From assembly GCA_900548855.1 (NCBI GenBank), contig URMF01000010.1, forward strand, positions 1-64,000: a stretch of DNA of 64,000 bases, read 5' to 3'. This document shows positions 44,377 to 53,465 of the stretch, piece by piece (the stretch's first letter is position 1; each line of letters starts with the position of its first letter). This DNA is from an uncultured Eubacteriales bacterium. GTDB lineage: Bacteria > Bacillota > Clostridia > Lachnospirales > Lachnospiraceae. The translations under genes and the position numbers were made by a program. The notes beneath the pieces are model-generated. The model saw nothing but the letters and a program-made list of their open reading frames with translations. It was not told the DNA's origin and ran no database searches.

Positions 44377-45057
44377 ATGAGTAAAAAAACATTTCACGAA
44401 ATTAAATCAAAAATTGAAGAATGGATTAAATTAGATTACATCTATCCGGAGGATATCCCGTCCATTGAATTATATATGGACCAGATTACAACTTTTATGG
44501 ACAAGCAGCTCCAAGGCAACAAACGTCATGAAGAGGACAAGATTCTTACAAAGACCATGATTAATAACTATTCCAAAAATGCCCTGCTGCCTCCTTCCGA
44601 CAAAAAGAAATATTCAAAGGACCATATTATCCTGCTGATATATATCTACTATCTAAAGAATTTTTTATCTATCAACGATATTCAGAATCTGTTACAGCCA
44701 ATGACGGATTCCTATTTCCAAAAGAGCAGTGGAACCACTATGGCAGACATTTACAGCGATTTGTTTGCTTTAGAGCAACAATATGGCATCAAGGTAAGAG
44801 AAAGTATTCAAGAAGTATACCAGATTGCAGATACACAATTTGAATCATCAGATGAATACCTTAAAACATATGCGATGATTACCATGCTAAGTTATGATAT
44901 TTATGCCAAAAAACAGCTGGTGGAAAAGCTTATTGATTCCCTGCATGAGGAGCCTGTCTCCAAGGCAGAGCTGAAAGAAGCCAAGGAACGGGCAAAACAA
45001 AAGGAGAAAGCAGAAAAACAACGTGAGAAAAACGAAAAAGAGAACAAGCAGCTTTAA
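44377..45057 (+). CDS. DUF1836 domain protein
   Basis: A 226-residue protein of a family common in Clostridia and without an established role. The central block KKYSKDHIILLIYIYYLKNF then LSINDIQNLLQP (residues 80 to 112) matches DUF1836, which resembles a MerR/HTH-type DNA-binding start with a conserved tail. The last 35 residues are a strongly charged Lys/Glu coiled coil. AAGGGG precedes the ATG. It converges with the yerC gene, leaving only nine bases between stops. A regulatory role is plausible but unproven. Confidence 0.8.
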   Translation: MSKKTFHEIKSKIEEWIKLDYIYPEDIPSIELYMDQITTFMDKQLQGNKRHEEDKILTKTMINNYSKNALLPPSDKKKYSKDHIILLIYIYYLKNFLSINDIQNLLQPMTDSYFQKSSGTTMADIYSDLFALEQQYGIKVRESIQEVYQIADTQFESSDEYLKTYAMITMLSYDIYAKKQLVEKLIDSLHEEPVSKAELKEAKERAKQKEKAEKQREKNEKENKQL

Positions 45058-45066
45058 CGGAAACTG

Positions 45067-45369
45067 CTATTTGTTCTCCCTGTTCTCTTTCATTCTGGCA
45101 AACACCATTTCATAGCCATCCTTGCCATAATTCAGTGACCGGTTTACCCTGGAAATGGTGGCCGTAGACGCCCCTGTCTGCTCTGCCACTTCCATATAGG
45201 TATGTCCTTCCTTTAACATCTTTGCAACCTCAAATCTCTGTGCTAATGATAACAGCTCATTGACTGTACAGACATCCTCAAAAAAATCGAAGCACTCTTC
45301 TTCGCTTTGCAACGTAAGAATTGCCTCAAATAATTCGCTCACTGCCGTTGTTCTTACACTTTTTCCCAT
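45067..45369 (-). CDS. yerC: TrpR-like regulator, YerC/YecD family
   Basis: A 100-residue helix-turn-helix protein of the TrpR superfamily. LLSLAQRFEVAKMLKEGHTY then MEVAEQTGASTATISRVNRS (residues 39 to 78) is the DNA-binding region and matches YerC/YecD, whose targets are not well known. In Bacillus yerC lies beside pcrA; here pcrA is 1.9 kb away with metF between. Single gene with its own upstream region. Family assignment is firm, tryptophan regulation is not implied. Confidence 0.88.
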   Translation of the reverse strand: MGKSVRTTAVSELFEAILTLQSEEECFDFFEDVCTVNELLSLAQRFEVAKMLKEGHTYMEVAEQTGASTATISRVNRSLNYGKDGYEMVFARMKENRENK

Positions 45370-45496
45370 ATACTCTACTCTCCATTACTATATTCTGCCA
45401 CACATTACTACTGTAAAATTTTACTGTATTAAAGTGTTTTTATTATAATATAGATAGCCATTTTATGCAAGAAAAAATATGAATCTGCCTTTTTAT

Positions 45497-45529
45497 AAAA
45501 AAAGCCAGTCTGTACACCAGACCAGCTTT
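45497..45529 (-). terminator. Rho-independent terminator of the alpha-amylase gene
   Basis: Minus strand: AAAGCTGGTCTG pairs with CAGACTGGCTTT around GTGTA, then a run of seven T. It lies 17 bases after the amylase stop. Confidence 0.8.
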
Positions 45530-45545
45530 CTTTCCCTATAAACAC

Positions 45546-47003
45546 TCATAATTTTACGCTCTCATTAATCCAGATTGATACTGTTTCGCGGTTCACATAA
45601 AAATCACCACAGCCATCCTCATCAATCTTAATGTTATACTTTGCATTGCCCAGCGCATCCTTGAAAAACTGCCCTGCAAACTGCTTTCCAATATACATCC
45701 GCTTGCTTCCTCCGGTGCTGTCCGACATTACAACTGCAATTCCGGAATTCTTATGCTCCGCATCTCCTTCCCGTGTCCAGCCCACTACATTATAATCATC
45801 AAAATAATCGTGCTCCTCACCATATGCAAAGCGCTTTCTTATCTTCATCATCTTGTTAAGCATCGCCTTCTTTGGTGCAATATTATCATGAGGAATGCCA
45901 TAGTAATCCCCATAAAACACACACGGATATCCATCCCTTCTGAGAAGAGTAATCGCATAGGCATGGGGCTTAAACCAGTCCTCCACCCATGACTGCAGTG
46001 CCTGTCCGGGCTGGGTGTCATGGTTGTCAACAAAGGTAACTGCCTGAATCGGATGCCTGCTGACCAGTGTATCATTTAAAATGGATGCCATATTGTAATC
46101 ACCATGCGCTTTTGATGCATCATGAAAATGCATGTGAAGAGGTACATCAAACAACGACATTTCATAGTTAACATTGGCAAGATATCTCTCCAAACGGTTC
46201 ACGTCATAATGCCAGTATTCACCAACACAGAATAAGTCCCTTCCGCTTACCTCCCGCATAACCGGCAGCCAGTCCTTATAAAAATAATATCCGATATGCT
46301 TCACCGCATCTAAACGGAAGCCGTGAACGCCTGTCATTTTCAGATACCATTCGCCCCATTTGTAAAGCTCATCCTTTACCTCCGGATTCTCAAAATCCAA
46401 GTCCGCTCCCATCAGATAATCATAATTTCCGTTCTCTTCATCCACAGCCTCTTCCCACGTCTTACCTGCAAAGCGGTATATCGCATTGCGGGTTGCCTGC
46501 TGGTCCCAGTCGATTCCGTCAAAATGCGTCCAGTTCCATGTAAAGTCAGAGTATTTCCCTTTCCGTCCCGGGAAGGTAAATTTTGTCCATCCGCAGATGG
46601 TCTTCTCATCCCCCACCATCTGGTTCCTGCTGTTGGCATTAAACTCCTCCGCCTGAACCATTTCCGTCTCGTCTGCACCTATTTTATGATTCAAAACAAT
46701 ATCCGCATAAATATCAATTCCCTTGTTCTGAACCGCCTGAATCATCTCAATATATTCTTTTTTGGTTCCATATTTTGTTGGAATACTGCCCTTCTGGTCA
46801 AATTCACCCAAATCATATAAATCATATACGCCGTATCCCACATCCTTATCACCGCCGGCACCCTTGTAAGCCGGTGGCACCCAAAGAGAAGTAACTCCTA
46901 ACGTTTTTAATTTGGAAGCCTCCTCCACGATATGTTTCCATAAGCTGTGATTCTCTGGCAAATACCATTCAAAATACTGCATCATTAATCCATTATTATT
47001 CAT
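45546..47003 (-). CDS. Alpha-amylase, GH13 (intracellular type)
   Basis: A 485-residue glycoside hydrolase acting on alpha-1,4-glucans. Conserved regions: DIVLNHKIGADETE near 100, catalytic aspartate in GFRLDAVKHIGYYF near 235, catalytic glutamate in LFCVGEYWHYD near 264 and TFVDNHDTQPGQALQ near 327 with the third acidic residue. The opening MMQYFEWYLPEN is typical of subfamily 5 amylases. There is no signal peptide, so a cytoplasmic role on imported or stored glucan is likely. The ATG at 47003 is chosen because GGAGG lies nine bases before it. A strong terminator follows. Confidence 0.93.
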   Translation of the reverse strand: MNNNGLMMQYFEWYLPENHSLWKHIVEEASKLKTLGVTSLWVPPAYKGAGGDKDVGYGVYDLYDLGEFDQKGSIPTKYGTKKEYIEMIQAVQNKGIDIYADIVLNHKIGADETEMVQAEEFNANSRNQMVGDEKTICGWTKFTFPGRKGKYSDFTWNWTHFDGIDWDQQATRNAIYRFAGKTWEEAVDEENGNYDYLMGADLDFENPEVKDELYKWGEWYLKMTGVHGFRLDAVKHIGYYFYKDWLPVMREVSGRDLFCVGEYWHYDVNRLERYLANVNYEMSLFDVPLHMHFHDASKAHGDYNMASILNDTLVSRHPIQAVTFVDNHDTQPGQALQSWVEDWFKPHAYAITLLRRDGYPCVFYGDYYGIPHDNIAPKKAMLNKMMKIRKRFAYGEEHDYFDDYNVVGWTREGDAEHKNSGIAVVMSDSTGGSKRMYIGKQFAGQFFKDALGNAKYNIKIDEDGCGDFYVNRETVSIWINESVKL

Positions 47004-47217
47004 AAAGGATGTCCTCCCCATATTAGAAAATATACATTTGCACTATTCCCGTCAAATGTCTTTATATAATAAACAGTATATCAAAAATAAGATAAAACTG
47101 CAAGGAAGAATCCCGTTTCCCCAGCTGCTCTGGCATTATGCCTGCCAGCTATATACCATTTATTGAACCTTTCCATTTTTATTGAATATACTACTAAAAA
47201 AGTGTTTGGAGCTATTG

Positions 47218-48234
47218 ATGAAATATAAAAAAATTACAAAATGTTTACTGGCCACTGTCCTTGTATTCGCCACGGTCCTGACGGTCTGCACAGGCTGCGG
47301 CAAAAAAGACAGCAAGCTTACTAAAGTTACCTTAAACGAGGTCGCCCATTCTATCTTCTATGCACCCCAGTATGTTGCCATTGAAAACGGCTATTTTGAA
47401 GAAGAGGGAATTGACCTTGAACTGGTAACCGGGTTTGGTGCCGACAAGGTAATGTCTGCACTGATTGCAGGAGAGGCAGATATCGGATTTATGGGAGCGG
47501 AATCCTCCATATATCTGTATAGCGAGGGAGCCTCCAATTATGCGGTCAACTTTGCACAGCTTACCCAGCGTGCCGGTAACTTCCTGGTTGCCAGAGAACC
47601 AATTGAGAACTTCTCCTGGGATATGATAAAGGGAAAAGAGGTTTTAGGAGGCAGGAAGGGCGGAATGCCGGAAATGGTATTTGAATATATCCTGAATAAA
47701 AACGGAATCGACCCTGCTGCAGATGTAAATATTGACCAGAGTATTGACTTTGGCAGTACGGCTGCCGCATTTTCCGGAGGTCAGGGAGAATTTACAGTGG
47801 AATTTGAGCCTTCTGCAACCGCTTTGGAATCTGCCGGAGAAGGCTATGTTGTTGCTTCCCTTGGTGTGGATTCCGGTTACGTTCCATATACCTCTTACAG
47901 CACCACAAAAGAATATATGGAGCAAAACGAAGAAATCATCCAGCGGTTTACCAATGCACTTCAAAAGGGTATGGAATATGTCAACACCCATACACCAGCC
48001 GAAATAGCAGAAATAATTGCACCACAATTTGAGGAAACAGATATCGAAACCATTGAGACCATCGTTACCAGATATTATGAGCAGGATACCTGGAAAGACA
48101 ATCTGGTTTTTGAAGAGAGCAGCTTTGACCTGCTGCAAAATATATTAAACGGAGCCGGCGAACTGGATAACCGGGTTCCTTATGATAAGCTGGTAAATAA
48201 CCAGTTTGCAAAAAAGGCGGCTTCCAAAGAATAG
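47218..48234 (+). CDS. NMT1/SsuA-type ABC substrate-binding lipoprotein (orphan)
   Basis: A 338-residue extracellular binding protein. The signal peptide ends in a lipobox-like TVCTGC, with the lipid cysteine near residue 27. The mature part follows the NMT1/THI5/SsuA pattern: IFYAPQYVAIENGYFEEEGI, GADKVMSALIAGEADIGFMG and a C-terminal helical half. Relatives bind thiamin precursors, sulfonates, nitrate or other small molecules. The ATG at 47218 follows GGAGC; one 36 bases upstream lacks a binding site. No permease or ATPase gene is beside it, so its partners must be elsewhere. It ends at a strong hairpin. Confidence 0.88.
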   Translation: MKYKKITKCLLATVLVFATVLTVCTGCGKKDSKLTKVTLNEVAHSIFYAPQYVAIENGYFEEEGIDLELVTGFGADKVMSALIAGEADIGFMGAESSIYLYSEGASNYAVNFAQLTQRAGNFLVAREPIENFSWDMIKGKEVLGGRKGGMPEMVFEYILNKNGIDPAADVNIDQSIDFGSTAAAFSGGQGEFTVEFEPSATALESAGEGYVVASLGVDSGYVPYTSYSTTKEYMEQNEEIIQRFTNALQKGMEYVNTHTPAEIAEIIAPQFEETDIETIETIVTRYYEQDTWKDNLVFEESSFDLLQNILNGAGELDNRVPYDKLVNNQFAKKAASKE

Positions 48235-48277
48235 TTTCCCGTCAGTCACCTGATATTTTTTAACAATCCGCATAATA

Positions 48278-48315
48278 AAGGCGCATCTTATATGGAATCA
48301 CATAAGATGCGCCTT
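48278..48315. terminator. Bidirectional terminator between the binding protein and cotJC genes
   Basis: AAGGCGCATCTTAT (48278 to 48291) and ATAAGATGCGCCTT (48302 to 48315) are perfect 14-base arms around a ten-base loop. It sits between two converging genes. Confidence 0.85.
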
Positions 48316-48360
48316 AAAATATTTATAATATAATGTTCCGTGTCTATTTGTACAATCCTA

Positions 48361-48981
48361 TTACAGGCATGTCGCCTTCTTGTCAAAGGCTGAATTAAAT
48401 GCATAGAAATTCTTTGCATCCAAATCATCCTGAATCAGACGCAGACTCTCACCGAATCTCTGGTAATGCACCATTTCACGCTCTCTTAAGAACTTGATGG
48501 CATCATAGACGTCCGGCTCATCCTTACAAAGCCTTAAGATATTGTCATAGGTTAAACGAGCCTTCTGCTCAGCCGCCATATCCTCATGAAGGTCGGTAAT
48601 CGGGTCTCCTGTTGACTGGAGCGTTGCCGTTGAAAAAGGCACACCGCTGGCAGACTGCGGCCAGATACCAATGGTATGGTCCACATAGTACTGATAAAAG
48701 CCAGAATCTTCAATTTCCTTCATAGAAAGATTCTTTGTCAGCTGGGTCACGATGGTGGATACCATCTCCTCATGCCCTAATTCCTCTGTGCCGATATCCG
48801 TCAGTACACCGATAACCCGGTTATCCGGCATTGCATAACGCTGAGAAAGATATCGGGTGGATGCTCCCTTTTCTCCATCCGGTCCACCAAGCTGGCTCAT
48901 GATTGCCATAGCAAGCTTTGCATTCGTGGTTTTAATATTTACCGGATACTCTAACATCTTCATATAAGTCCACATTAACAA
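48361..48981 (-). CDS. cotJC: Spore coat protein CotJC, manganese catalase family
   Basis: A 206-residue ferritin-like protein. Metal-binding positions of manganese catalases are visible in GTEELGHEEMVSTIV near residue 65 and in REREMVHYQRFGESL near 175; the N-terminal LAMAIMSQLGGPDGEKGAST is typical of CotJC. In spore formers it lies in the coat and may degrade hydrogen peroxide. It is the third gene of cotJA-cotJB-cotJC and overlaps cotJB by seven bases. Ends before the bidirectional hairpin. Confidence 0.93.
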   Translation of the reverse strand: MLMWTYMKMLEYPVNIKTTNAKLAMAIMSQLGGPDGEKGASTRYLSQRYAMPDNRVIGVLTDIGTEELGHEEMVSTIVTQLTKNLSMKEIEDSGFYQYYVDHTIGIWPQSASGVPFSTATLQSTGDPITDLHEDMAAEQKARLTYDNILRLCKDEPDVYDAIKFLREREMVHYQRFGESLRLIQDDLDAKNFYAFNSAFDKKATCL

Positions 48982-49238
48982 TCACATCCTTTCTGCCATG
49001 GCCATGGTTCATTTCCCCATGTCCAGTAATCATCACAATGCACACCATAGATTGTAATCGGATCAAAACGTTTCTGATAAACAGAAACCGCCTCTAAGAA
49101 AGTATGATGATAGTCATGATAGGTCTTTAGCGCACAAGGACAGTCCGGATGCGTATCCAGATAAAGTGCCAATTCAATAATAGCAAAATTTGTGCTCTGA
49201 ATCAGCTTAAATAAATCTTCTTTGCACATATTTTCCAT
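48975..49238 (-). CDS. cotJB: Spore coat protein CotJB
   Basis: An 87-residue protein of the CotJB family: EDLFKLIQSTNFAIIELALY then LDTHPDCPCALKTYHDY (residues 6 to 42) matches. The ATG at 49238 is chosen because AGGTGC, inside the end of cotJA, precedes it; the longer frame would overlap cotJA by 19 bases. It is probably needed, with CotJA, for CotJC assembly into the coat. The C terminus has a WPWQKGCDC tail. Confidence 0.9.
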   Translation of the reverse strand: MENMCKEDLFKLIQSTNFAIIELALYLDTHPDCPCALKTYHDYHHTFLEAVSVYQKRFDPITIYGVHCDDYWTWGNEPWPWQKGCDC

Positions 49239-49240
49239 AA

Positions 49241-49600
49241 TCAGCACCTCACTCCACAAAAGATTAAGTTGAGTTCTTTAAAAATGGTTCCCTGCATTAA
49301 ACCGCAATCGGCATCATACAGTTCCCCCCACTGCTGCCATGGAACATATGCCATTACAACTGGAAAACGGTCACCAAGTTTCTCCATTGGGTCATCCTGG
49401 TGGCAGTTCTTTTTTGGAGATACTTTGCAGACACACTCTACCTCCATGCCTCTGCCAGCATTGTCACGCATCATTCGTTTCTGTCTGTCAGGACATGGTC
49501 TTTCATTGTTATTGCTATTTACCCTGTTCCGTGGGTCTCCACATGTTCTACAGCCCTGGCTCATAGAATTTTGAAAATATCTTCCATTAGAAGTATTCAT
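49241..49600 (-). CDS. cotJA: Spore coat associated protein CotJA
   Basis: A protein of about 119 residues ending in the CotJA core: FPVVMAYVPWQQWGELYDAD then CGLMQGTIFKELNLIFCGVRC-like tail (residues 78 to 119). The N-terminal half is rich in Arg, Asn and Cys and is not conserved. The start is uncertain: the ATG at 49600 has only a weak binding site, while a TTG 18 bases upstream follows GGGAG at a better distance, and the frame stays open to 49732. It is the first gene of the cotJ cluster and implies that the organism, or a recent ancestor, forms spores. Confidence 0.8.
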   Translation of the reverse strand: MNTSNGRYFQNSMSQGCRTCGDPRNRVNSNNNERPCPDRQKRMMRDNAGRGMEVECVCKVSPKKNCHQDDPMEKLGDRFPVVMAYVPWQQWGELYDADCGLMQGTIFKELNLIFCGVRC

Positions 49601-49706
49601 ATTACAATAAGGTTCCAAAAAAATTCTCCCTATTACCTTTGTATACTTCATAGTATGTTGAATTTTCGCAAAATGTGACAAGACTTCACCCTGGGTCTTC
49701 GATATT

Positions 49707-50573
49707 CTATTTTTCCTTTTCCATAAACACAACTGCCAACATCCCCGGACCTGTATGGGTTCCTATAATCGGTCCTATTTTTGTAATCTGGATATTCTCT
49801 GCCTCCGTCCGCTCCAGCAGCTTTTCCTTTAATTCCAATGCCCGCTCCTCGGCATTACCATGGCCGATAAATACGGTATGCTCCTCCTCATCCATTGTAT
49901 CATTTATTTTGGAAATCATATATTCCACGCTTTTTTTGTTTCCGCGGACCTTATTTTCCACATAAAGTTTTCCCTCATCATCCACACTGATAATCGGTTT
50001 GATTTTAAGAGCACTGCCAAGCATGGCTTCTGCAAAGGAAAGTCTGCCGCCCCTTTGTAAATGGAACAAATCATCTACTGTAAACCAGTGTGCCACCCTG
50101 TTCCGGTTTGCGATAACCCACTGCTCCAATTCGTCAAGGGATAAGCCCTCCTCTTTCTTCATAGCTGCCATATAAACAAAATATCCCTGTCCCGCTGAAG
50201 CACACAGCGAATCCACCACACGAATACTTCTCTCTGGAAAATCTTCCTTCAGCATATCCTTTGCAATCAGCGCAGACTGGTATGTTCCACTCATGCCTGA
50301 GGTAAAACAGATATACAGGATATCTTCACCCTTTTCCAGTATCGGCGTGAAAAATTCTACATAATTTACCGGATTAATCTGAGAGGTTACTGATTTTTTT
50401 CCCTGCTTTAATGCTTCATAAAAATCTTCCGTCGTCATATTTCTCTCATCCGGATAATGCAGAATCTCCTCACCGTCCAGGGTAAATGCCATAGGTACAA
50501 CGGCAATGCCGTACCTTTTTACTAAATCCATTGGTAAATCAAGGGTTGCGTCACTTACTAACGTATAACTCAT
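49707..50573 (-). CDS. DegV family fatty acid-binding protein
   Basis: A 288-residue DegV/FakB-type protein, second in the window. LVSDATLDLPMDLVKRYGI at the start, CFTSGMSGTYQSALIAKDML near 87 with the fatty acid headgroup residues, and FHLQRGGRLSFAEAMLGSAL near 160 are typical. It is only distantly similar to the one at 34818, which has a shorter N-terminal part. It follows the hybrid kinase gene by 30 bases on the same strand, so co-expression with that kinase is possible. Confidence 0.9.
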   Translation of the reverse strand: MSYTLVSDATLDLPMDLVKRYGIAVVPMAFTLDGEEILHYPDERNMTTEDFYEALKQGKKSVTSQINPVNYVEFFTPILEKGEDILYICFTSGMSGTYQSALIAKDMLKEDFPERSIRVVDSLCASAGQGYFVYMAAMKKEEGLSLDELEQWVIANRNRVAHWFTVDDLFHLQRGGRLSFAEAMLGSALKIKPIISVDDEGKLYVENKVRGNKKSVEYMISKINDTMDEEEHTVFIGHGNAEERALELKEKLLERTEAENIQITKIGPIIGTHTGPGMLAVVFMEKEK

Positions 50574-50603
50574 ATCTCTGCCTCCTAATTATTTCTAATC
50601 CTC

Positions 50604-53027
50604 TTATACCAGAAGTTCCTCTTCATCCGGAATTACTTTTTCCAGTACTTTATATAGGGTATCCACATCTACCGGCTTTGCCAGATGTGCCTGCATACCA
50701 GCCTTCAAGGATTCCTCTACATCCTCATCATAGGTATTTGCCATAAGACCGATAATCGGTATCTCCTCACTGTCTTCTTTACCGGAAATCCGTATACACC
50801 GAGTTGCCTCACGACCATCCATGAATGGCATATGCACGTCCATCAGCACTGCGTCATAGGTAAATGCCGGCTGTGAAACGAACTGGATAACTGCCTTCTT
50901 TCCATTGTCTACCGTATCTACAGTAAATCCAACCACTTCTAACACTGCCCGTATGGCATCCTGCCCCAGCTCGCTGTCCTCTGCCAGTAAAATCCGTTTA
51001 CCTGTAAAATTACCGGCTGCAGGTGTCATCTTCTTTTTGACAGACTTATTCTGCACCTCTTCCTGCAATCCAAATGGAAGTGTAAAATAAATCTTTGTGC
51101 CTCTGGCATTCACATCCATTCCAATCTGTCCGCCCATCAACTGAATCACCCTTGCCGCAAGAGACAGGTCAAAATGCTGTTTTTCCACAACGCCATTTTC
51201 CGTATCCTTAGTAAAGCCAAAGATACTTTCTTTCATCTTCTCTGTCAGTCCCTTTCCTGTGTCTTCAATAATAAAACGGATATATACTGTTTTCTTATCA
51301 ACCGCCATCTGTTTTGCAGTAAAACAAATTTGACCGGAAATCGGTGTATAAGAAATTGCGTTATTTATCAGATAACAAACCGCCTGCTGGAGACGGATTT
51401 CATCACCTAACAGCTGCTTATACTGGCAGTAGGACTGAATCGTAAACTGTACATTTTTCTTTTCTATCTTTTCCCGCACCGCAATGTCTACGTGGTTTAA
51501 AAAATTCTCCAGCCGGAATGGCTGTTTTGCAATCGTAATGGCATTGTTGTCCACCTTTACCGTTTCCAACAGGGAATCCATAACCTGCATCATATGCGCC
51601 GCATAATCATCAATGTTGGCAAGACATTCTAACAGTCGTTCCTCGTCCTTATATACCTGTTTTGCCACACTGGACATGCTGATTATACCACTCATTGGCG
51701 TTCTGATTTCATGGGAAATATTGGCAAGCACCTGTCCTTTCAATTCCGCAGAAGAACGTGCTGCCATCAAGGAATCTCGAAGCTGCCGGTATTCCTCTAT
51801 CTGGCTGCTCCGCACCTGTTCCACATCCTGAAACAAAATATAAGCTGTTACTTCCTTATTCGTATTCTGCTCAAATAAAATCTTCCCATTCATACAGTGA
51901 TAACTGCCTTCGTGGGTACGGTACCGGAAGTCAATCTCCTTTTTTGTTTCCCCATTCAAATATGCATTCTGTAAAAAACTAATATCAAAGCACTCTAAAA
52001 ATTTCTGCTTGTCATCCAGATGTACCTTTGACAGCCATTTTAACACAAAATCCAGGCTATAAGAATACCTGTCGTCCATATCCAGCTTAAACAAATTGTA
52101 AAAGGCATCCCGGCGTATCTCCACTGCAATCATATCCTTATACAGCATCTGCATGGCAAACACAAATTTTTTCTCAATGGATTCCCTTTGGTGCATTATC
52201 CGGGAATCCGTCTGCTTCTGCAAGGTCAGCACATAAGCGTTCCGGTTATCCTGAACCTTCACCCTTGACACACTTACACGAAAAGAATCCTCTAAATACG
52301 GCAAATACATAGAACTTTCGATAAATTCCTGCTCCTTCAGCTTATGCAGCAGACACTCCTTACAAGGCGCATCCTCCCCACGGATTGCCTTATAACAAAA
52401 ATCTCCTATTTTATTATTGGGATATACATCCTTTGCATAATTGTTTATGTATTGAATACGGTATTCTTCATCCACCATATATAATATGGTCCGCGTCATG
52501 GTGCTTGCCACCTTAAACAGTCTCCAGTCACTTTCCCCCACAATCTCCTTAAAAAACTGTTTTACAAGCATCTCATTCATCAGCTTAAACAGAATATGTA
52601 ATGCCTTAACCTCTTCCTCGGTAAGCTCCTTTATACATTCCCAGCCCAGCACCATATAGCCGACTCCATTTCCATGATTAGTCATCCGGTATTCCACAAC
52701 TGCCTCATAGCCAAGCTCCTGATAACACTTCTTTTCTTCCGTCGGAAGCACGGTAGTCGCCCTTGCAACATATAGATTTTCCTCGTCAAAATGATACCTA
52801 TCCTCCATAAAATCTATATATTCCTTTAATCTGGAAATTCTTTTCCCTTCCCGGCTTTCCCATTCAAACACAATCTCTGGAAGCATAATATCTTCTTCAT
52901 AATGGATGATATACATGCTGTCAATCTCTAGTTCATTTATGATGCGTTCCATGGTCCGCTCAATTCCTTTGGAAATGGTAGAACTGTGCAATAAATCTTC
53001 AATTAAATCAATTTCTAATAAACCCAT
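50604..53027 (-). CDS. Hybrid sensor histidine kinase (GAF/PAS, HisKA, HATPase, receiver)
   Basis: An 807-residue soluble kinase without membrane segments. Residues 1 to 165 form a GAF-like region, about 170 to 410 two PAS-like regions (the first with a CYKAIRGEDAPCKECLL cysteine set). The HisKA domain has LANISHEIRTPMSGIISM near 440; HATPase motifs NNAISYTP and EDTGKGLTEK follow near 555 to 605; and a receiver domain with VLMDVHMPFMDGREATR near 737 ends the protein. It therefore senses a cytoplasmic signal and passes phosphate internally. Output unknown. The promoter region contains a duplicated 26-base element. Confidence 0.9.
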   Translation of the reverse strand: MGLLEIDLIEDLLHSSTISKGIERTMERIINELEIDSMYIIHYEEDIMLPEIVFEWESREGKRISRLKEYIDFMEDRYHFDEENLYVARATTVLPTEEKKCYQELGYEAVVEYRMTNHGNGVGYMVLGWECIKELTEEEVKALHILFKLMNEMLVKQFFKEIVGESDWRLFKVASTMTRTILYMVDEEYRIQYINNYAKDVYPNNKIGDFCYKAIRGEDAPCKECLLHKLKEQEFIESSMYLPYLEDSFRVSVSRVKVQDNRNAYVLTLQKQTDSRIMHQRESIEKKFVFAMQMLYKDMIAVEIRRDAFYNLFKLDMDDRYSYSLDFVLKWLSKVHLDDKQKFLECFDISFLQNAYLNGETKKEIDFRYRTHEGSYHCMNGKILFEQNTNKEVTAYILFQDVEQVRSSQIEEYRQLRDSLMAARSSAELKGQVLANISHEIRTPMSGIISMSSVAKQVYKDEERLLECLANIDDYAAHMMQVMDSLLETVKVDNNAITIAKQPFRLENFLNHVDIAVREKIEKKNVQFTIQSYCQYKQLLGDEIRLQQAVCYLINNAISYTPISGQICFTAKQMAVDKKTVYIRFIIEDTGKGLTEKMKESIFGFTKDTENGVVEKQHFDLSLAARVIQLMGGQIGMDVNARGTKIYFTLPFGLQEEVQNKSVKKKMTPAAGNFTGKRILLAEDSELGQDAIRAVLEVVGFTVDTVDNGKKAVIQFVSQPAFTYDAVLMDVHMPFMDGREATRCIRISGKEDSEEIPIIGLMANTYDEDVEESLKAGMQAHLAKPVDVDTLYKVLEKVIPDEEELLV

Positions 53028-53067
53028 ACGCCCAACTTCTTTTCATAAAAATAATCGCTTCAGTAAA

Positions 53068-53160
53068 TTCGCACTCGCTAAGTGTTCATATTACACCACA
53101 AGGGTATATATTCTCACTAAGCTCCTGCTTCGCACTCGCTAAGTGTTCATATTATATCAC
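53068..53160 (-). repeat. Duplicated promoter-like element upstream of the hybrid kinase gene
   Basis: Two identical 26-base copies, 53068 to 53093 and 53129 to 53154, contain CGCACTCGCTAAGTGTTCAT. Read on the minus strand the upstream copy includes -10 TATAAT (53151 to 53156) followed by ATGAACACTTAGCGAGTGCG. A close relative, TTAAGTGTTCATAGTATATC, lies at 40860 after pcrA. Confidence 0.75.
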
Positions 53161-53199
53161 ACTTTACTATTTTTGAATACTCTTAAAACATTTACTTTG

Positions 53200-53403
53200 T
53201 AACAGTTCAGCCTTGAATGTCAGTACACAGGCTGTGATTTTGACAAAAATGATTTCCAGAGGAGGGGTATTCGTGTCCGTTGGTACTTAGCGAGGCTTTT
53301 TCGAGCTTGGTACCATTACGCACACGATTAAGTGCAAACGTCCCCGCATCGGAATCATTTTGTCAAAACCACAGACGTCCGGCAACTAAAGGCTGAACTG
53401 TTA
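53200..53403. repeat. Long imperfect hairpin element C
   Basis: About 204 bases folding back on themselves. TAACAGTTCAGCCTT (53200) pairs with AAGGCTGAACTGTTA (to 53403). ATTTTGACAAAAATGATT pairs with AATCATTTTGTCAAAA. The apex GGTACTTAGCGAGGC, a T-run, then CGAGCTTGGTACC folds by itself. No open frame with a binding site lies inside. It sits between the hybrid kinase and the cupin regulator, upstream of both promoters. Confidence 0.85.
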
Positions 53404-53433
53404 CTTTACTTTTACTAATCCGCAAGTTTAGTA

Positions 53434-53461
53434 TTGACTTCACTTTCATAATATGTATAAT
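53434..53461 (+). promoter_or_regulatory. Sigma-A-type promoter of the cupin-XRE regulator gene
   Basis: -35 TTGACT (53434 to 53439), 16-base spacer, -10 TATAAT (53456 to 53461), about 70 bases before the ATG. Confidence 0.65.
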
Positions 53462-53465
53462 ATCT

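Noticed and set aside
48361..49600. Catalase cluster for general oxidative stress
   Set aside because: The cotJA and cotJB neighbours identify it as the spore-coat cotJ operon.
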